NCBI GenBank assembly: GCA_012519635.1
Contig: JAAYPV010000034.1
Location: 1-48,083, forward strand
Direction of reading: 5' to 3'
DNA length: 48,083 bases
Source of the DNA: Clostridiales bacterium
GTDB taxonomy: Bacteria > Bacillota > Clostridia > Oscillospirales > Ruminococcaceae
This document shows positions 29,470 through 36,476 of the stretch, piece by piece. The position numbers and the translations under genes were made by a program. The notes under the pieces were generated by a model, which had not been told where the DNA came from, ran no database searches, and worked only from the letters and a program-made list of their open reading frames with translations. How positions within the stretch are numbered: position 1 is the stretch's first letter; every line of letters starts with the position of its first letter.

Positions 29470-29988
29470 TTACTTGGACGCCTTAGGTGAAATTATCAGC
29501 ATCAAGCTGCGTCCTTCCATCTTGGCAGGCTTTTCTACAACGCCGACATCTGAACAAGCTTCCTTAAATCTATCCAAAAGCTCCGCCCCCAAATGCGGAT
29601 GAGCAATAGCACGCTTACGAAATCTTACAGAAACCTTAATTTTATCGCCAGCCTCTAAAAACTTTCTGGCATGATTAAGCTTTGTATTAAAGTCATTCGT
29701 ATCAATTGTAGAAAACATACGAATTTCCTTTATTTCCACAACCTTCTGATTCTTTTTTGCTTCCTTTTCGCGTTTAGCCTGTTCAAAACAGAATTTTCCA
29801 TAGTCCATAATTCTGCAGACAGGTGGCTTTGCCTGTGGAGCAACCTTAACCAAATCCAGATCCTTATCATATGCGATTTTTAACGCAGCCTCTGAAGTCA
29901 TTATTCCAAGCTGTGCTCCATCAACATCAATAACACGGACTTCCTTCTCTCGGATATCTTCATTAATTTGCATTTCCTTGTTGCTAAT
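29470..29988 (-). CDS. infC: Translation initiation factor IF-3 (predicted AUU start)
   Basis: IF-3 binds the 30S subunit, keeps subunits apart and checks start codons. The 172-residue protein has the N-terminal domain (INEDIREKEVRVIDVDGAQL) and the C-terminal domain with KEIRMF and VRFRKRAIAHPHLGAELL. The start is taken as ATT at 29988, eight bases after GGAGG at 30001-29997. The in-frame TTG at 30003 overlaps that site and the first ATG (29973) lies 23 bases from it. An AUU start fits the known infC autocontrol in E. coli and Geobacillus. First gene of infC-rpmI-rplT, behind a structured leader. Confidence 0.93.
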   Translation of the reverse strand: MSNKEMQINEDIREKEVRVIDVDGAQLGIMTSEAALKIAYDKDLDLVKVAPQAKPPVCRIMDYGKFCFEQAKREKEAKKNQKVVEIKEIRMFSTIDTNDFNTKLNHARKFLEAGDKIKVSVRFRKRAIAHPHLGAELLDRFKEACSDVGVVEKPAKMEGRSLMLIISPKASK

Positions 29989-30187
29989 AGTCAGCACCTC
30001 CAAAAAACCGATTTATCCCCAATTTACTTCGGCTATTTTTTAATAATAAAAAATGAGTACAGACATACCGTCAGCACTCAACACACAAACATTATAAGCC
30101 TGCCATAATACAGGCATATAAAGAAAGTATTTACCGTTCCGACTTTAGCCGAACGGTGAGAACTGATGGGTTCTGCTTTATTTTTAC
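29989..30187 (-). ncRNA. infC leader RNA, probable L20 (infC-rpmI-rplT) leader
   Basis: About 200 untranslated bases between a consensus promoter and infC. In transcript order it forms AGAAC/GTTCT (30174-30170 with 30163-30159), CCGTTC/GAACGG (30156-30151 with 30139-30134), GCCTG/CAGGC (30115-30111 with 30102-30098) and a terminator-like hairpin at 30080-30054. The CAGTTCTCACCG segment is reminiscent of the Firmicute L20 leader. In Bacillus, L20 binds such a leader and promotes early termination. Identity with the known family is inferred from position and layout, not from a covariance search. Confidence 0.7.
30048..30080 (-). terminator. Attenuator-like terminator in the infC leader
   Basis: TGAGTGCTGAC (30080-30070) pairs with GTCTGTACTCA (30064-30054) with two mismatches, five-base loop, followed at once by TTTTTT (30053-30048). 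It lies about 60 bases before the infC start and would stop transcription before the operon. Confidence 0.75.
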
Positions 30188-30193
30188 TAAACA

Positions 30194-30222
30194 ATTATAA
30201 CTTATACTATTCCATTTGTCAA
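30194..30222 (-). promoter_or_regulatory. Consensus sigma-A promoter for infC-rpmI-rplT
   Basis: On the minus strand: TTGACA (30222-30217), exactly 17 bases, TATAAT (30199-30194). Both hexamers are perfect. Predicted transcription start is near 30187. Confidence 0.88.
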
Positions 30223-30249
30223 GCATTTTTTCAAAATATATTATTATTT

Positions 30250-30289
30250 TGAACATACTATCACCAAAACATGATGATAGCATGTTCAA
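30250..30289 (-). terminator. Hairpin after the zinc-ribbon membrane protein gene
   Basis: A long inverted repeat, TTGAACAT-x-CTATCA paired with TGATAG-x-ATGTTCAA, begins about 30 bases after the stop at 30319 on the minus strand. The bases that follow are AT-rich rather than a clean U tract. It is the only other recognizable element in the gap between this gene and the infC promoter. Confidence 0.5.
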
Positions 30290-30318
30290 TTTTGCAAATC
30301 TTTTAATACCTATGGATA

Positions 30319-31044
30319 TTATGTAAATCTATAATAAATTGTATCTGGTGATAATTCTACGATAGCCCATTTGCCATCCATTTTTACAACATAAACATCA
30401 ATTTCTTTAGTTCTTTCCTTCTTCTTGCCCTTAACTGTAAACTCAACTTCTAACTCCCATCCCCTGCTGATTTTAACAGTTTCATCAAGATAATTCTCAA
30501 TGTTATCTTCCAAATCCTCTAAATCATCTTTATCAATTTTTTCTTTGTCATTAACTTTATATTTTAGCTTTATATTCTTGCCATACTTATCCTCAAGTTC
30601 CTCTAAAACATCCTTAAGGTCATCTTCCATATCATCTTCATCATATTCCTCTGTATAAATCTCTGGATAAGCCTTTACAAGATATTTTGCATCTTCCTTG
30701 TTAAATGCCTTACAGAAATTGTCGAGCGGCTTTTTATAACCACTTCCCAAAACACTTACCACAATAGAAAGGAAAACTAGTGCTGCAAACACTGCAACTA
30801 CTATTGTAATAATCTTTTTTGAATCTGGTGTATTAGCCGTTGCTGTCGGAGATACAGCAGTATCAGTGCTTGCATTGTTATTTTCAACATTCTCTGTCAC
30901 AGGTGTTGCAGTAACCCCAGCATTACTTACCGTTTCATTATCACTTGCTGTTATATTGTTTGTTGAAGGTGTAGCATTACAAACTGGACATGAAGCAGCG
31001 TTATCTCCTATCTGGGCACCACAGAATTCACAAAATTTACTCAC
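30319..31044 (-). CDS. Zinc-ribbon single-pass membrane protein, function unknown
   Basis: A 241-residue protein with three parts. A zinc ribbon at residues 5-22 (CEFC ... CPVC) is followed by a Ser/Thr/Asn/Ala-rich linker (about 25-75), one membrane helix (about 78-98), and a charged extracytoplasmic domain (about 100-241) rich in Asp, Glu and Lys. This layout resembles TcaA/YvbJ-like envelope proteins, with the ribbon inside the cell. The GTG at 31044 is chosen because GGAGG lies eight bases upstream; the open frame runs 15 codons further into the promoter region. It has its own promoter and is monocistronic. Function is not known. Confidence 0.7.
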   Translation of the reverse strand: MSKFCEFCGAQIGDNAASCPVCNATPSTNNITASDNETVSNAGVTATPVTENVENNNASTDTAVSPTATANTPDSKKIITIVVAVFAALVFLSIVVSVLGSGYKKPLDNFCKAFNKEDAKYLVKAYPEIYTEEYDEDDMEDDLKDVLEELEDKYGKNIKLKYKVNDKEKIDKDDLEDLEDNIENYLDETVKISRGWELEVEFTVKGKKKERTKEIDVYVVKMDGKWAIVELSPDTIYYRFT

Positions 31045-31079
31045 AAAAATTACCTCCACATAAATTATTATTATAAAAT

Positions 31080-31108
31080 ATATTAGCATAATATACTTTT
31101 CATGTCAA
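31080..31108 (-). promoter_or_regulatory. Sigma-A-type promoter for the zinc-ribbon protein
   Basis: On the minus strand: TTGACA (31108-31103), 17-base spacer, TAATAT (31085-31080), about 35 bases before the GTG start. Confidence 0.75.
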
Positions 31109-31204
31109 TCTACATAAAATTAATTTGGCAATTTGTACATATTATCAGAGTTTTATAACAGATTTATTAGAAATATTATGTTTATTTCACTTAAATCTTT
31201 AAAC

Positions 31205-32077
31205 TTATGACATATCTTTAATCAACTTTTCCAATGCTGAGTATGCTATATCAAAATTTTTTCTTATCCTTTTCTCATTATCCATTCCAGCCTTTGGCTC
31301 CCTTATGCCAATATAAACATTATCTGAAATTCCATTGTCATCAGATATCTTTTTAGCAAAATCAGTTCCCTTTATATAAAAACCATACTTATTAACATGT
31401 TCATTCTCAGGAAACAATTCGTCTAAATTTAGCAGAGTGTTTTCTGGGTCAAGATACTCATCAGCATTTGAATCAGCAATTACTATTACTCCAATTCCTG
31501 TTTGCATTTCAGTATAAAGCTTCTGTTGATTAAGCATGTACGGGTCTCCCTGTACTTCAGTCGGATTTTCATCATCTCTGCCAGAAATAGGCATGTAATT
31601 GATATCGACTATTACCTTGCCATCACCATTCACATCTCCGACATATTCCCCGAAAACCTTTGATATTTCAGATGATTTTGAATAGTAGCTTATTTCATCT
31701 GTCAAAAGTAAAATGGTTAAATCGGGGTTTTTCCTTGTCAATAAATCAAATACTATAATGCCGAATACAACTGCACAACAGGCAGCTATTCCAAGCCACC
31801 ACTTATTAAGGTAAATAAAACTTGATACCTTCTGACTAAATGTCAATTTTTCATCAGGCATCTTTTCTTCCCTTATTATTTCTTCTATATCCACATCTGT
31901 AATACCTTGCTTTGCCTTTAATAAGGCTAATCTTTCCTCATTCAGCTTTTTAACATATTCCTCACGCTTTTTATTCTCTATTTCTGCTTTAATTCGTGCT
32001 GCTTCCGCCTCAGCTCGCCTTCTCTCTAAATTTTCCTTTTCTCTAATGTCAGTTTCATTACTTTTTCTATCCTTCAT
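31205..32077 (-). CDS. Single-pass membrane protein with cytosolic coiled coil, function unknown
   Basis: A 290-residue protein I do not recognize. Residues 1-75 are highly charged (Glu, Lys, Arg, Ala) and should form a cytosolic coiled coil. One membrane helix follows (about 95-115, WWLGIAACCAVVFGIIVFDL), then an extracytoplasmic domain of about 175 residues containing VGDVNGDGKVIVDINYMPI. No catalytic motif is evident. It has its own promoter and is divergent from dtd. The gene upstream of infC encodes another single-pass envelope protein, but each appears to be a separate transcription unit. Confidence 0.65.
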   Translation of the reverse strand: MKDRKSNETDIREKENLERRRAEAEAARIKAEIENKKREEYVKKLNEERLALLKAKQGITDVDIEEIIREEKMPDEKLTFSQKVSSFIYLNKWWLGIAACCAVVFGIIVFDLLTRKNPDLTILLLTDEISYYSKSSEISKVFGEYVGDVNGDGKVIVDINYMPISGRDDENPTEVQGDPYMLNQQKLYTEMQTGIGVIVIADSNADEYLDPENTLLNLDELFPENEHVNKYGFYIKGTDFAKKISDDNGISDNVYIGIREPKAGMDNEKRIRKNFDIAYSALEKLIKDMS

Positions 32078-32121
32078 GAATTCACTTCTTTCAACAGTTT
32101 TTTAAATCCCTAACGCAGTTA

Positions 32122-32150
32122 AGTATAGCACAAAACAATCCTTTTTACAA
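32122..32150 (-). promoter_or_regulatory. Sigma-A-type promoter for the coiled-coil membrane protein
   Basis: On the minus strand: TTGTAA (32150-32145), 17-base spacer, TATACT (32127-32122), about 45 bases before the ATG at 32077. Confidence 0.65.
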
Positions 32151-32170
32151 TGCAGTATATTCAAAATTGC

Positions 32171-32200
32171 TTGTGTAAACATAATTAAATATGGTATAAT
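32171..32200 (+). promoter_or_regulatory. Promoter for dtd
   Basis: TTGTGT (32171-32176), 18-base spacer, TATAAT (32195-32200), with extended -10 TGG just before the -10. It lies back to back with the divergent promoter at 32122-32150. Confidence 0.65.
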
Positions 32201-32238
32201 AAGTGAAAAATATAAAACTAAATTGGAAAGAGGTTAAT

Positions 32239-32673
32239 ATGAAAATAGTTTTACAAAGAGTGCAAAGAGCAAGTGTTTCTGTAGACAATGAGATTGTCGG
32301 CAGGATTGATAAGGGTTACCTCGTACTTTTAGGTGTTGGACAGGGCGATACCAGGGAAGACGCCATACGCCTTGTTAAAAAGATGGTTAACCTCAGAATA
32401 TTTGCAGACGAAAACGATAAAATTAATCTTTCACTTAAAGATGTTGACGGAAGTATTTTAGTTGTATCTCAGTTTACCCTATATGCAGATTGCCGAAAGG
32501 GTAACAGACCTAACTTTATCATGGCGGGTACTCCTGAACTCGCAGAGGAGCTTTATGAGTTTTTTGTTGATGAATGTAAAAAGTATATCCCAATAGTTGA
32601 AAAGGGTATTTTCGGTGCTGATATGAAGGTTGAGTTACTCAACGATGGTCCATTTACCGTTATTCTTGAATAA
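32239..32673 (+). CDS. dtd: D-aminoacyl-tRNA deacylase
   Basis: Hydrolyses D-aminoacyl-tRNAs and mischarged glycyl-tRNA, protecting translation. The 144-residue protein has the two family motifs, VVSQFTLYADCRKGNRPNF (with SQFTL) and NDGPFT near the C terminus, where the usual GPVT cis-proline motif is GPFT. The ATG at 32239 follows AAAGAGGTTAAT; an upstream GTG at 32203 lies at the predicted transcription start and is rejected. The 3' end overlaps the convergent radical SAM gene by 14 bases. Confidence 0.95.
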   Translation: MKIVLQRVQRASVSVDNEIVGRIDKGYLVLLGVGQGDTREDAIRLVKKMVNLRIFADENDKINLSLKDVDGSILVVSQFTLYADCRKGNRPNFIMAGTPELAEELYEFFVDECKKYIPIVEKGIFGADMKVELLNDGPFTVILE

Positions 32674-33598
32674 CATGCTTCCCCTGCCAGCTGTTTAAAC
32701 CAGCCTGTCGCTTATCAATCTCACCTAAAACAGAGATTTTATCCATGCTCCAAAGTGGTGCAATGAGCTTTGACTTAGCACCATCCCCAGTAATTCTTTC
32801 AATAACCGTTTCAGCAGGAATATACTCCAGCTGTTTTACTACAAGATTTACATAATCCTCCTTTGACATTGGCTCAACCTCTCCATTATAATACATCTTC
32901 TCCATCTCTGTTCCTTTTATAATGTGCAGCAGTTGAATTTTCAAACCATCGGGCTTTAGCTTACCGACCTGTTGCGCTGTTTCAAACATCATTTCAAAGG
33001 TTTCATTTGGGAGTCCATTTATTATATGGATGCATACTCTTATTCCATGACTTTTCAGTTTTGAATATGTTACAAGAAATTCCTTATATTCATAGCATCT
33101 ATTAATAATCCTTGCAGTATCGTCGTGAACAGTTTGCAAGCCCAATTCAACGGTTAATGCAGTTCTCCTTGACAAATCCTGTAAGTAGACTAGCAGTTCA
33201 TCACTTATGCAATCAGGTCTTGTGCCGATTGATAAGCCTATGATATATGGTTGTGAAATCGCTGTTTCATAAATAACTTTAAGCTTTTCAATAGGTGCAT
33301 AGGTGTTTGTGTGTGACTGAAAATACGCAATTGCTCTAGCATCTGGATACTTACTTTGAATACGCTTAATTTCAAGTTCAATCTGTTTTTCAACATCAAG
33401 TATGGGACTATGAGTAAAATATCCGCTGCCATTATCGCAAAAGATACAACCACCCATTCCTTTTGTTCCATCTAGGTTAGGACAGGTAAAACCACCGTCA
33501 ATAACAGACTTAAAAACCTTATGCCCAAACTTCTTTTTATTATAAAAGCTAAGTGTGTGATAACGCTTATTATCATATGAGTAAATAAATGGGTTCAT
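32660..33598 (-). CDS. TIGR01212-family radical SAM protein (YtqA-like)
   Basis: A 312-residue radical SAM protein. The N-terminal YNKKKFGHKVFKSVIDGGFTC-type start and the cluster motif CPNLDGTKGMGGCIFC (three cysteines in a longer than usual spacing) define the YtqA/TIGR01212 group. The core has YFQSHTNTYAP, GTRPDCI and ELGLQTVHD. The function of the group is not settled. It has its own promoter just downstream of the CotH gene terminator, and its end overlaps dtd. Confidence 0.88.
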   Translation of the reverse strand: MNPFIYSYDNKRYHTLSFYNKKKFGHKVFKSVIDGGFTCPNLDGTKGMGGCIFCDNGSGYFTHSPILDVEKQIELEIKRIQSKYPDARAIAYFQSHTNTYAPIEKLKVIYETAISQPYIIGLSIGTRPDCISDELLVYLQDLSRRTALTVELGLQTVHDDTARIINRCYEYKEFLVTYSKLKSHGIRVCIHIINGLPNETFEMMFETAQQVGKLKPDGLKIQLLHIIKGTEMEKMYYNGEVEPMSKEDYVNLVVKQLEYIPAETVIERITGDGAKSKLIAPLWSMDKISVLGEIDKRQAGLNSWQGKHVIQE

Positions 33599-33643
33599 TA
33601 ATCTTCACTCTCTTTTAGTTATGTTTAATTTGTAATACTCTAA

Positions 33644-33672
33644 ATTATATATGAAATCTTTAAATTTTTCAA
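33644..33672 (-). promoter_or_regulatory. Sigma-A-type promoter for the TIGR01212 gene
   Basis: On the minus strand: TTGAAA (33672-33667), 17-base spacer, TATAAT (33649-33644). Its -35 box touches the U tract of the preceding terminator. Confidence 0.7.
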
Positions 33673-33710
33673 ATAAAAGACCACATCAAAGGCAAGCCTT
33701 GAATGTGGTC
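33671..33710 (-). terminator. Terminator after the CotH-dockerin gene
   Basis: GACCACAT (33710-33703) pairs with ATGTGGTC (33686-33679), with an inner TCAAGGC/GCCTTTGA-type extension, followed by TTTTATTT on the minus strand. Confidence 0.85.
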
Positions 33711-33721
33711 CTTTTATTAAG

Positions 33722-36334
33722 TTACTGCTTTAAAAGCATTCTTTTTAATTCCTTTAAATCAAAAATATTAAGTGTTCCATCTTCAAATACATCTGCCTGT
33801 TTTGCCTGCTCTGCTGTCAAAACTTCAGCTCCAAGCAAATATCCTTGCAATAAAGCTACATCATCGGCTGTCAATTTTCCATCCAGATTAACATCACCCT
33901 TTAATGTATCCGCAACCTCATAAACAGCAGTAATTGTTATATCTGAAGTAAGTAAAATTTCAGCAGATTCCCCACTGATTTTTTCTCCTTTAGAGGTTTC
34001 CCAATATGCAAATTGATAGCCCTCTTTTGATTTTGCTGTTAATTTAACAGGGTAATCAGTATAATATTTGCCAGACCATGAACCATTGGTCATATCAGGT
34101 GAAAGCGTATTAATTGTAACTTCACCCATTAATTCATTATTTTTTACAGTCACATTAGCAAGATTTCCTTTAAGGCTAAAGAAATTCTTTAGATGACCAG
34201 TAATATAAGGAAATCTTGTGTTATAAAAGCTCCTTACACTCTGTACTTCTTTTGAATACTGTGTTTCAGCCCAGTACCCTCCAGGCCAATCTGCCCAAAA
34301 GCGATTATAGGTATCAATAGTTGTTTCACGATAGCTATTTGATAACTCTGTAATTAGGTCATAAACCTTCTGAGCTTCAAAATTTTCGTTCGCCATATCC
34401 ATAAATGTACGGACAAAATCCTCTCTGAAGCCCTCATTTTTCATTGCTGCACCAAATAGTTCTGATAGGAAGGAGTTTGTCTTCATAAATTGAGTAAATG
34501 AATCCATCTGTGGCTTTGCTTGGTCATATAAATTAACACTGTATTCTGTATCAAACAGGATAAAACGCCATCTTCCATCTGCATAGGGGTTATCTGTGTC
34601 AATCTTAGTGGATTTCCACATCGACATATTATTGTCGCCCCAATCATAGTTGTTAATGTAAATTTCAGCACTTATATAATCCATAAATGACTGCATATCA
34701 ATTTTATTACATAGCTCTGCATAATTTTCAGCCTTTGAAAAATCAGTCGATGAAATCCATTTGCGCAAATGAACCCACTCATCATATCCGTCAGTATCGC
34801 CTTCCTCCAACTGCTGATTTTTTATCATGCATACATCTTTTTTATCAACACCATAATGTGCCTCTATGAAGTCATCATCCATCTTTTCAGTAATCTCATA
34901 ATGTCCCCAATATTCTCCATTAACGAAAACAATGCATGGCTCCATAGACTGTGTCAAAAAGCTCCTGTCGGAAACAAGTGACTGATTTAATTTATCACGA
35001 AATCTTGTATATTGAGCATCATTACCGCCATTCCTTAATACGAAACTATTGAATTCAGTAATCTGCTTTCCTGTATACTCACTATAAACATCACCAGAGA
35101 ACAAGTCAAAGTTTAGCTTCGATGCTCCATATTTACTTCTTGCATAAATATTAAAGCTTTTTTGAGTGTGAGAGCGTGTTGCACCACCACGAATACGAAT
35201 ACCTACATTCTGATTAACCGCAAGAGTTCCGCCTTTATCAAAAATCTGCATACTTGCCTCTCGCTCCCAATCAGAACCTTTTTGTGTATAGTTAGCAGGC
35301 ATAAACCATTCAGGAACTGTTGGGTCATATTCTGGACCGTTTCTCCAATCGTCATGCACCTTGCCCAGAACATAAATCCCTTTTTCGTAATCATAAAGGT
35401 TATCACTATCAGTTACAATCGAAATAACCTTCAGGTTTTTATAATAGGACTTCTTATTCTGATAGCCTACAAAATATGTTTCAGTTACAACCTCGCTGGA
35501 ATTTCCATTTTCATCTATTGCAATCGCTCTTACCACAACCGCCTTATCAACAGGATTATATGGCGCCCTCACTTGTGAGGTCGGAGAGGACGGAGCGATA
35601 TCCGTTCTTGCACTCAAGACATTTTTCGTTGAGGATATGTCAGTTATGTTTATAGGAGATGTGTAAACATTGCTTTCTGCTGTGGGAGTGCTTCCATCAA
35701 GGGTATAATAAATAGTCACTCCCTCTTTAACTGAAATGGAAAGTGAAAATTGGTCGTCATAAAATCCGCTCGTCCTTGAAAATACAGGTTTTTGAACCTC
35801 TGTGTCAATAATATCTTCCTTTTTATTTGGTGAATTCGGAGTCATTTTCAAAATAGCAAAGCTTTTTGAACCATCTGGAACACGACCATATGAAACATCT
35901 GTTTCTATAGCCCCAAATGTAATCGTATCAACCTTCTGTCCATTTGTATCAGTTAATGTCAAGGTTTCACCATCTGTTGATAATCCAAAGGATGCCGCAA
36001 GCTGTCCATCCAATTCAGTTAGCTTGGAATCACAGAATATTAGCAAATATTCACCACTGCCAATTGATGTTCCCTCAGGGAAAGTGAATAGATAAGGCTC
36101 CTTTGCCTTGTCCGATAACCCATACCCACTTAAATCAATCCTGCTGTCAGTCGGATTATACAATTCAATCCAGTCATAGAACTTGCCGTCAGCTGCTGCA
36201 TAAGTAGTATTCTTTGCACAAACCTCATTAATTACAACCTGCAAAGACTCTGCTGTTACAATTCCTGCCCCTGCATTAGCTGTAAGAACAAAAATACTAC
36301 AGGCAGCCGTCAATAGAGCTTTTAAGCGTTTCAT
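33722..36334 (-). CDS. Secreted CotH-like protein with lamin-tail, chitobiase-like and type I dockerin domains
   Basis: An 870-residue exported protein. A signal peptide (about 1-27) precedes a lamin-tail domain (about 31-140), a chitobiase C-terminal-like domain (about 172-290, with TIYYTLDGSTPT), and a CotH kinase-like domain (about 300-660). The CotH part has NVGIRIRGGATR, NGEYWGHYEITEKMDDDF, NNYDWGDNNMSMWK and FILFDTEYS, the expected active-site regions. A bacterial-repeat domain (about 750-808) and a type I dockerin (about 811-870; calcium loops DVNLDGKLTADD and DVFEDGTLNIFD) end the protein. It should be displayed on a cohesin scaffold. It has its own promoter and terminator. No scaffoldin or glycoside hydrolase lies nearby. 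Confidence 0.92.
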   Translation of the reverse strand: MKRLKALLTAACSIFVLTANAGAGIVTAESLQVVINEVCAKNTTYAAADGKFYDWIELYNPTDSRIDLSGYGLSDKAKEPYLFTFPEGTSIGSGEYLLIFCDSKLTELDGQLAASFGLSTDGETLTLTDTNGQKVDTITFGAIETDVSYGRVPDGSKSFAILKMTPNSPNKKEDIIDTEVQKPVFSRTSGFYDDQFSLSISVKEGVTIYYTLDGSTPTAESNVYTSPINITDISSTKNVLSARTDIAPSSPTSQVRAPYNPVDKAVVVRAIAIDENGNSSEVVTETYFVGYQNKKSYYKNLKVISIVTDSDNLYDYEKGIYVLGKVHDDWRNGPEYDPTVPEWFMPANYTQKGSDWEREASMQIFDKGGTLAVNQNVGIRIRGGATRSHTQKSFNIYARSKYGASKLNFDLFSGDVYSEYTGKQITEFNSFVLRNGGNDAQYTRFRDKLNQSLVSDRSFLTQSMEPCIVFVNGEYWGHYEITEKMDDDFIEAHYGVDKKDVCMIKNQQLEEGDTDGYDEWVHLRKWISSTDFSKAENYAELCNKIDMQSFMDYISAEIYINNYDWGDNNMSMWKSTKIDTDNPYADGRWRFILFDTEYSVNLYDQAKPQMDSFTQFMKTNSFLSELFGAAMKNEGFREDFVRTFMDMANENFEAQKVYDLITELSNSYRETTIDTYNRFWADWPGGYWAETQYSKEVQSVRSFYNTRFPYITGHLKNFFSLKGNLANVTVKNNELMGEVTINTLSPDMTNGSWSGKYYTDYPVKLTAKSKEGYQFAYWETSKGEKISGESAEILLTSDITITAVYEVADTLKGDVNLDGKLTADDVALLQGYLLGAEVLTAEQAKQADVFEDGTLNIFDLKELKRMLLKQ

Positions 36335-36396
36335 AAAAATCCCTCTTTTCCTTTTTAGTTTATGCCTTTATTAAAGCCGAAAGTTTATATGTTTTC

Positions 36397-36425
36397 ATTA
36401 TACCAAATTAACTCCTTAAAAACAA
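36397..36425 (-). promoter_or_regulatory. Promoter for the CotH-dockerin gene
   Basis: On the minus strand: TTGTTT (36425-36420), 17-base spacer, TATAAT (36402-36397) with extended -10 TGG. The ATG at 36334 follows GAGGGA after a leader of about 55 bases. Confidence 0.7.
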
Positions 36426-36435
36426 CCATTCAAAT

Positions 36436-36462
36436 AAAAAAAGGTATAAACTATACCTTTTT
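36436..36462 (-). terminator. Terminator after the PH-domain gene pair
   Basis: AAAAAGGTATA (minus strand, 36462-36452) pairs perfectly with TATACCTTTTT (36448-36438) around a three-base loop and runs into further T residues. It lies 15 bases after the stop at 36477. Confidence 0.85.
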
Positions 36463-36476
36463 AAAGAAATGTGAGA

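Noticed and set aside
31205-32077. DVNGDGK segment in the coiled-coil membrane protein as a dockerin or EF-hand
   Set aside because: Only one loop is present, the last acidic position is shifted by one, and no paired second repeat follows, so a calcium-binding dockerin is not supported.
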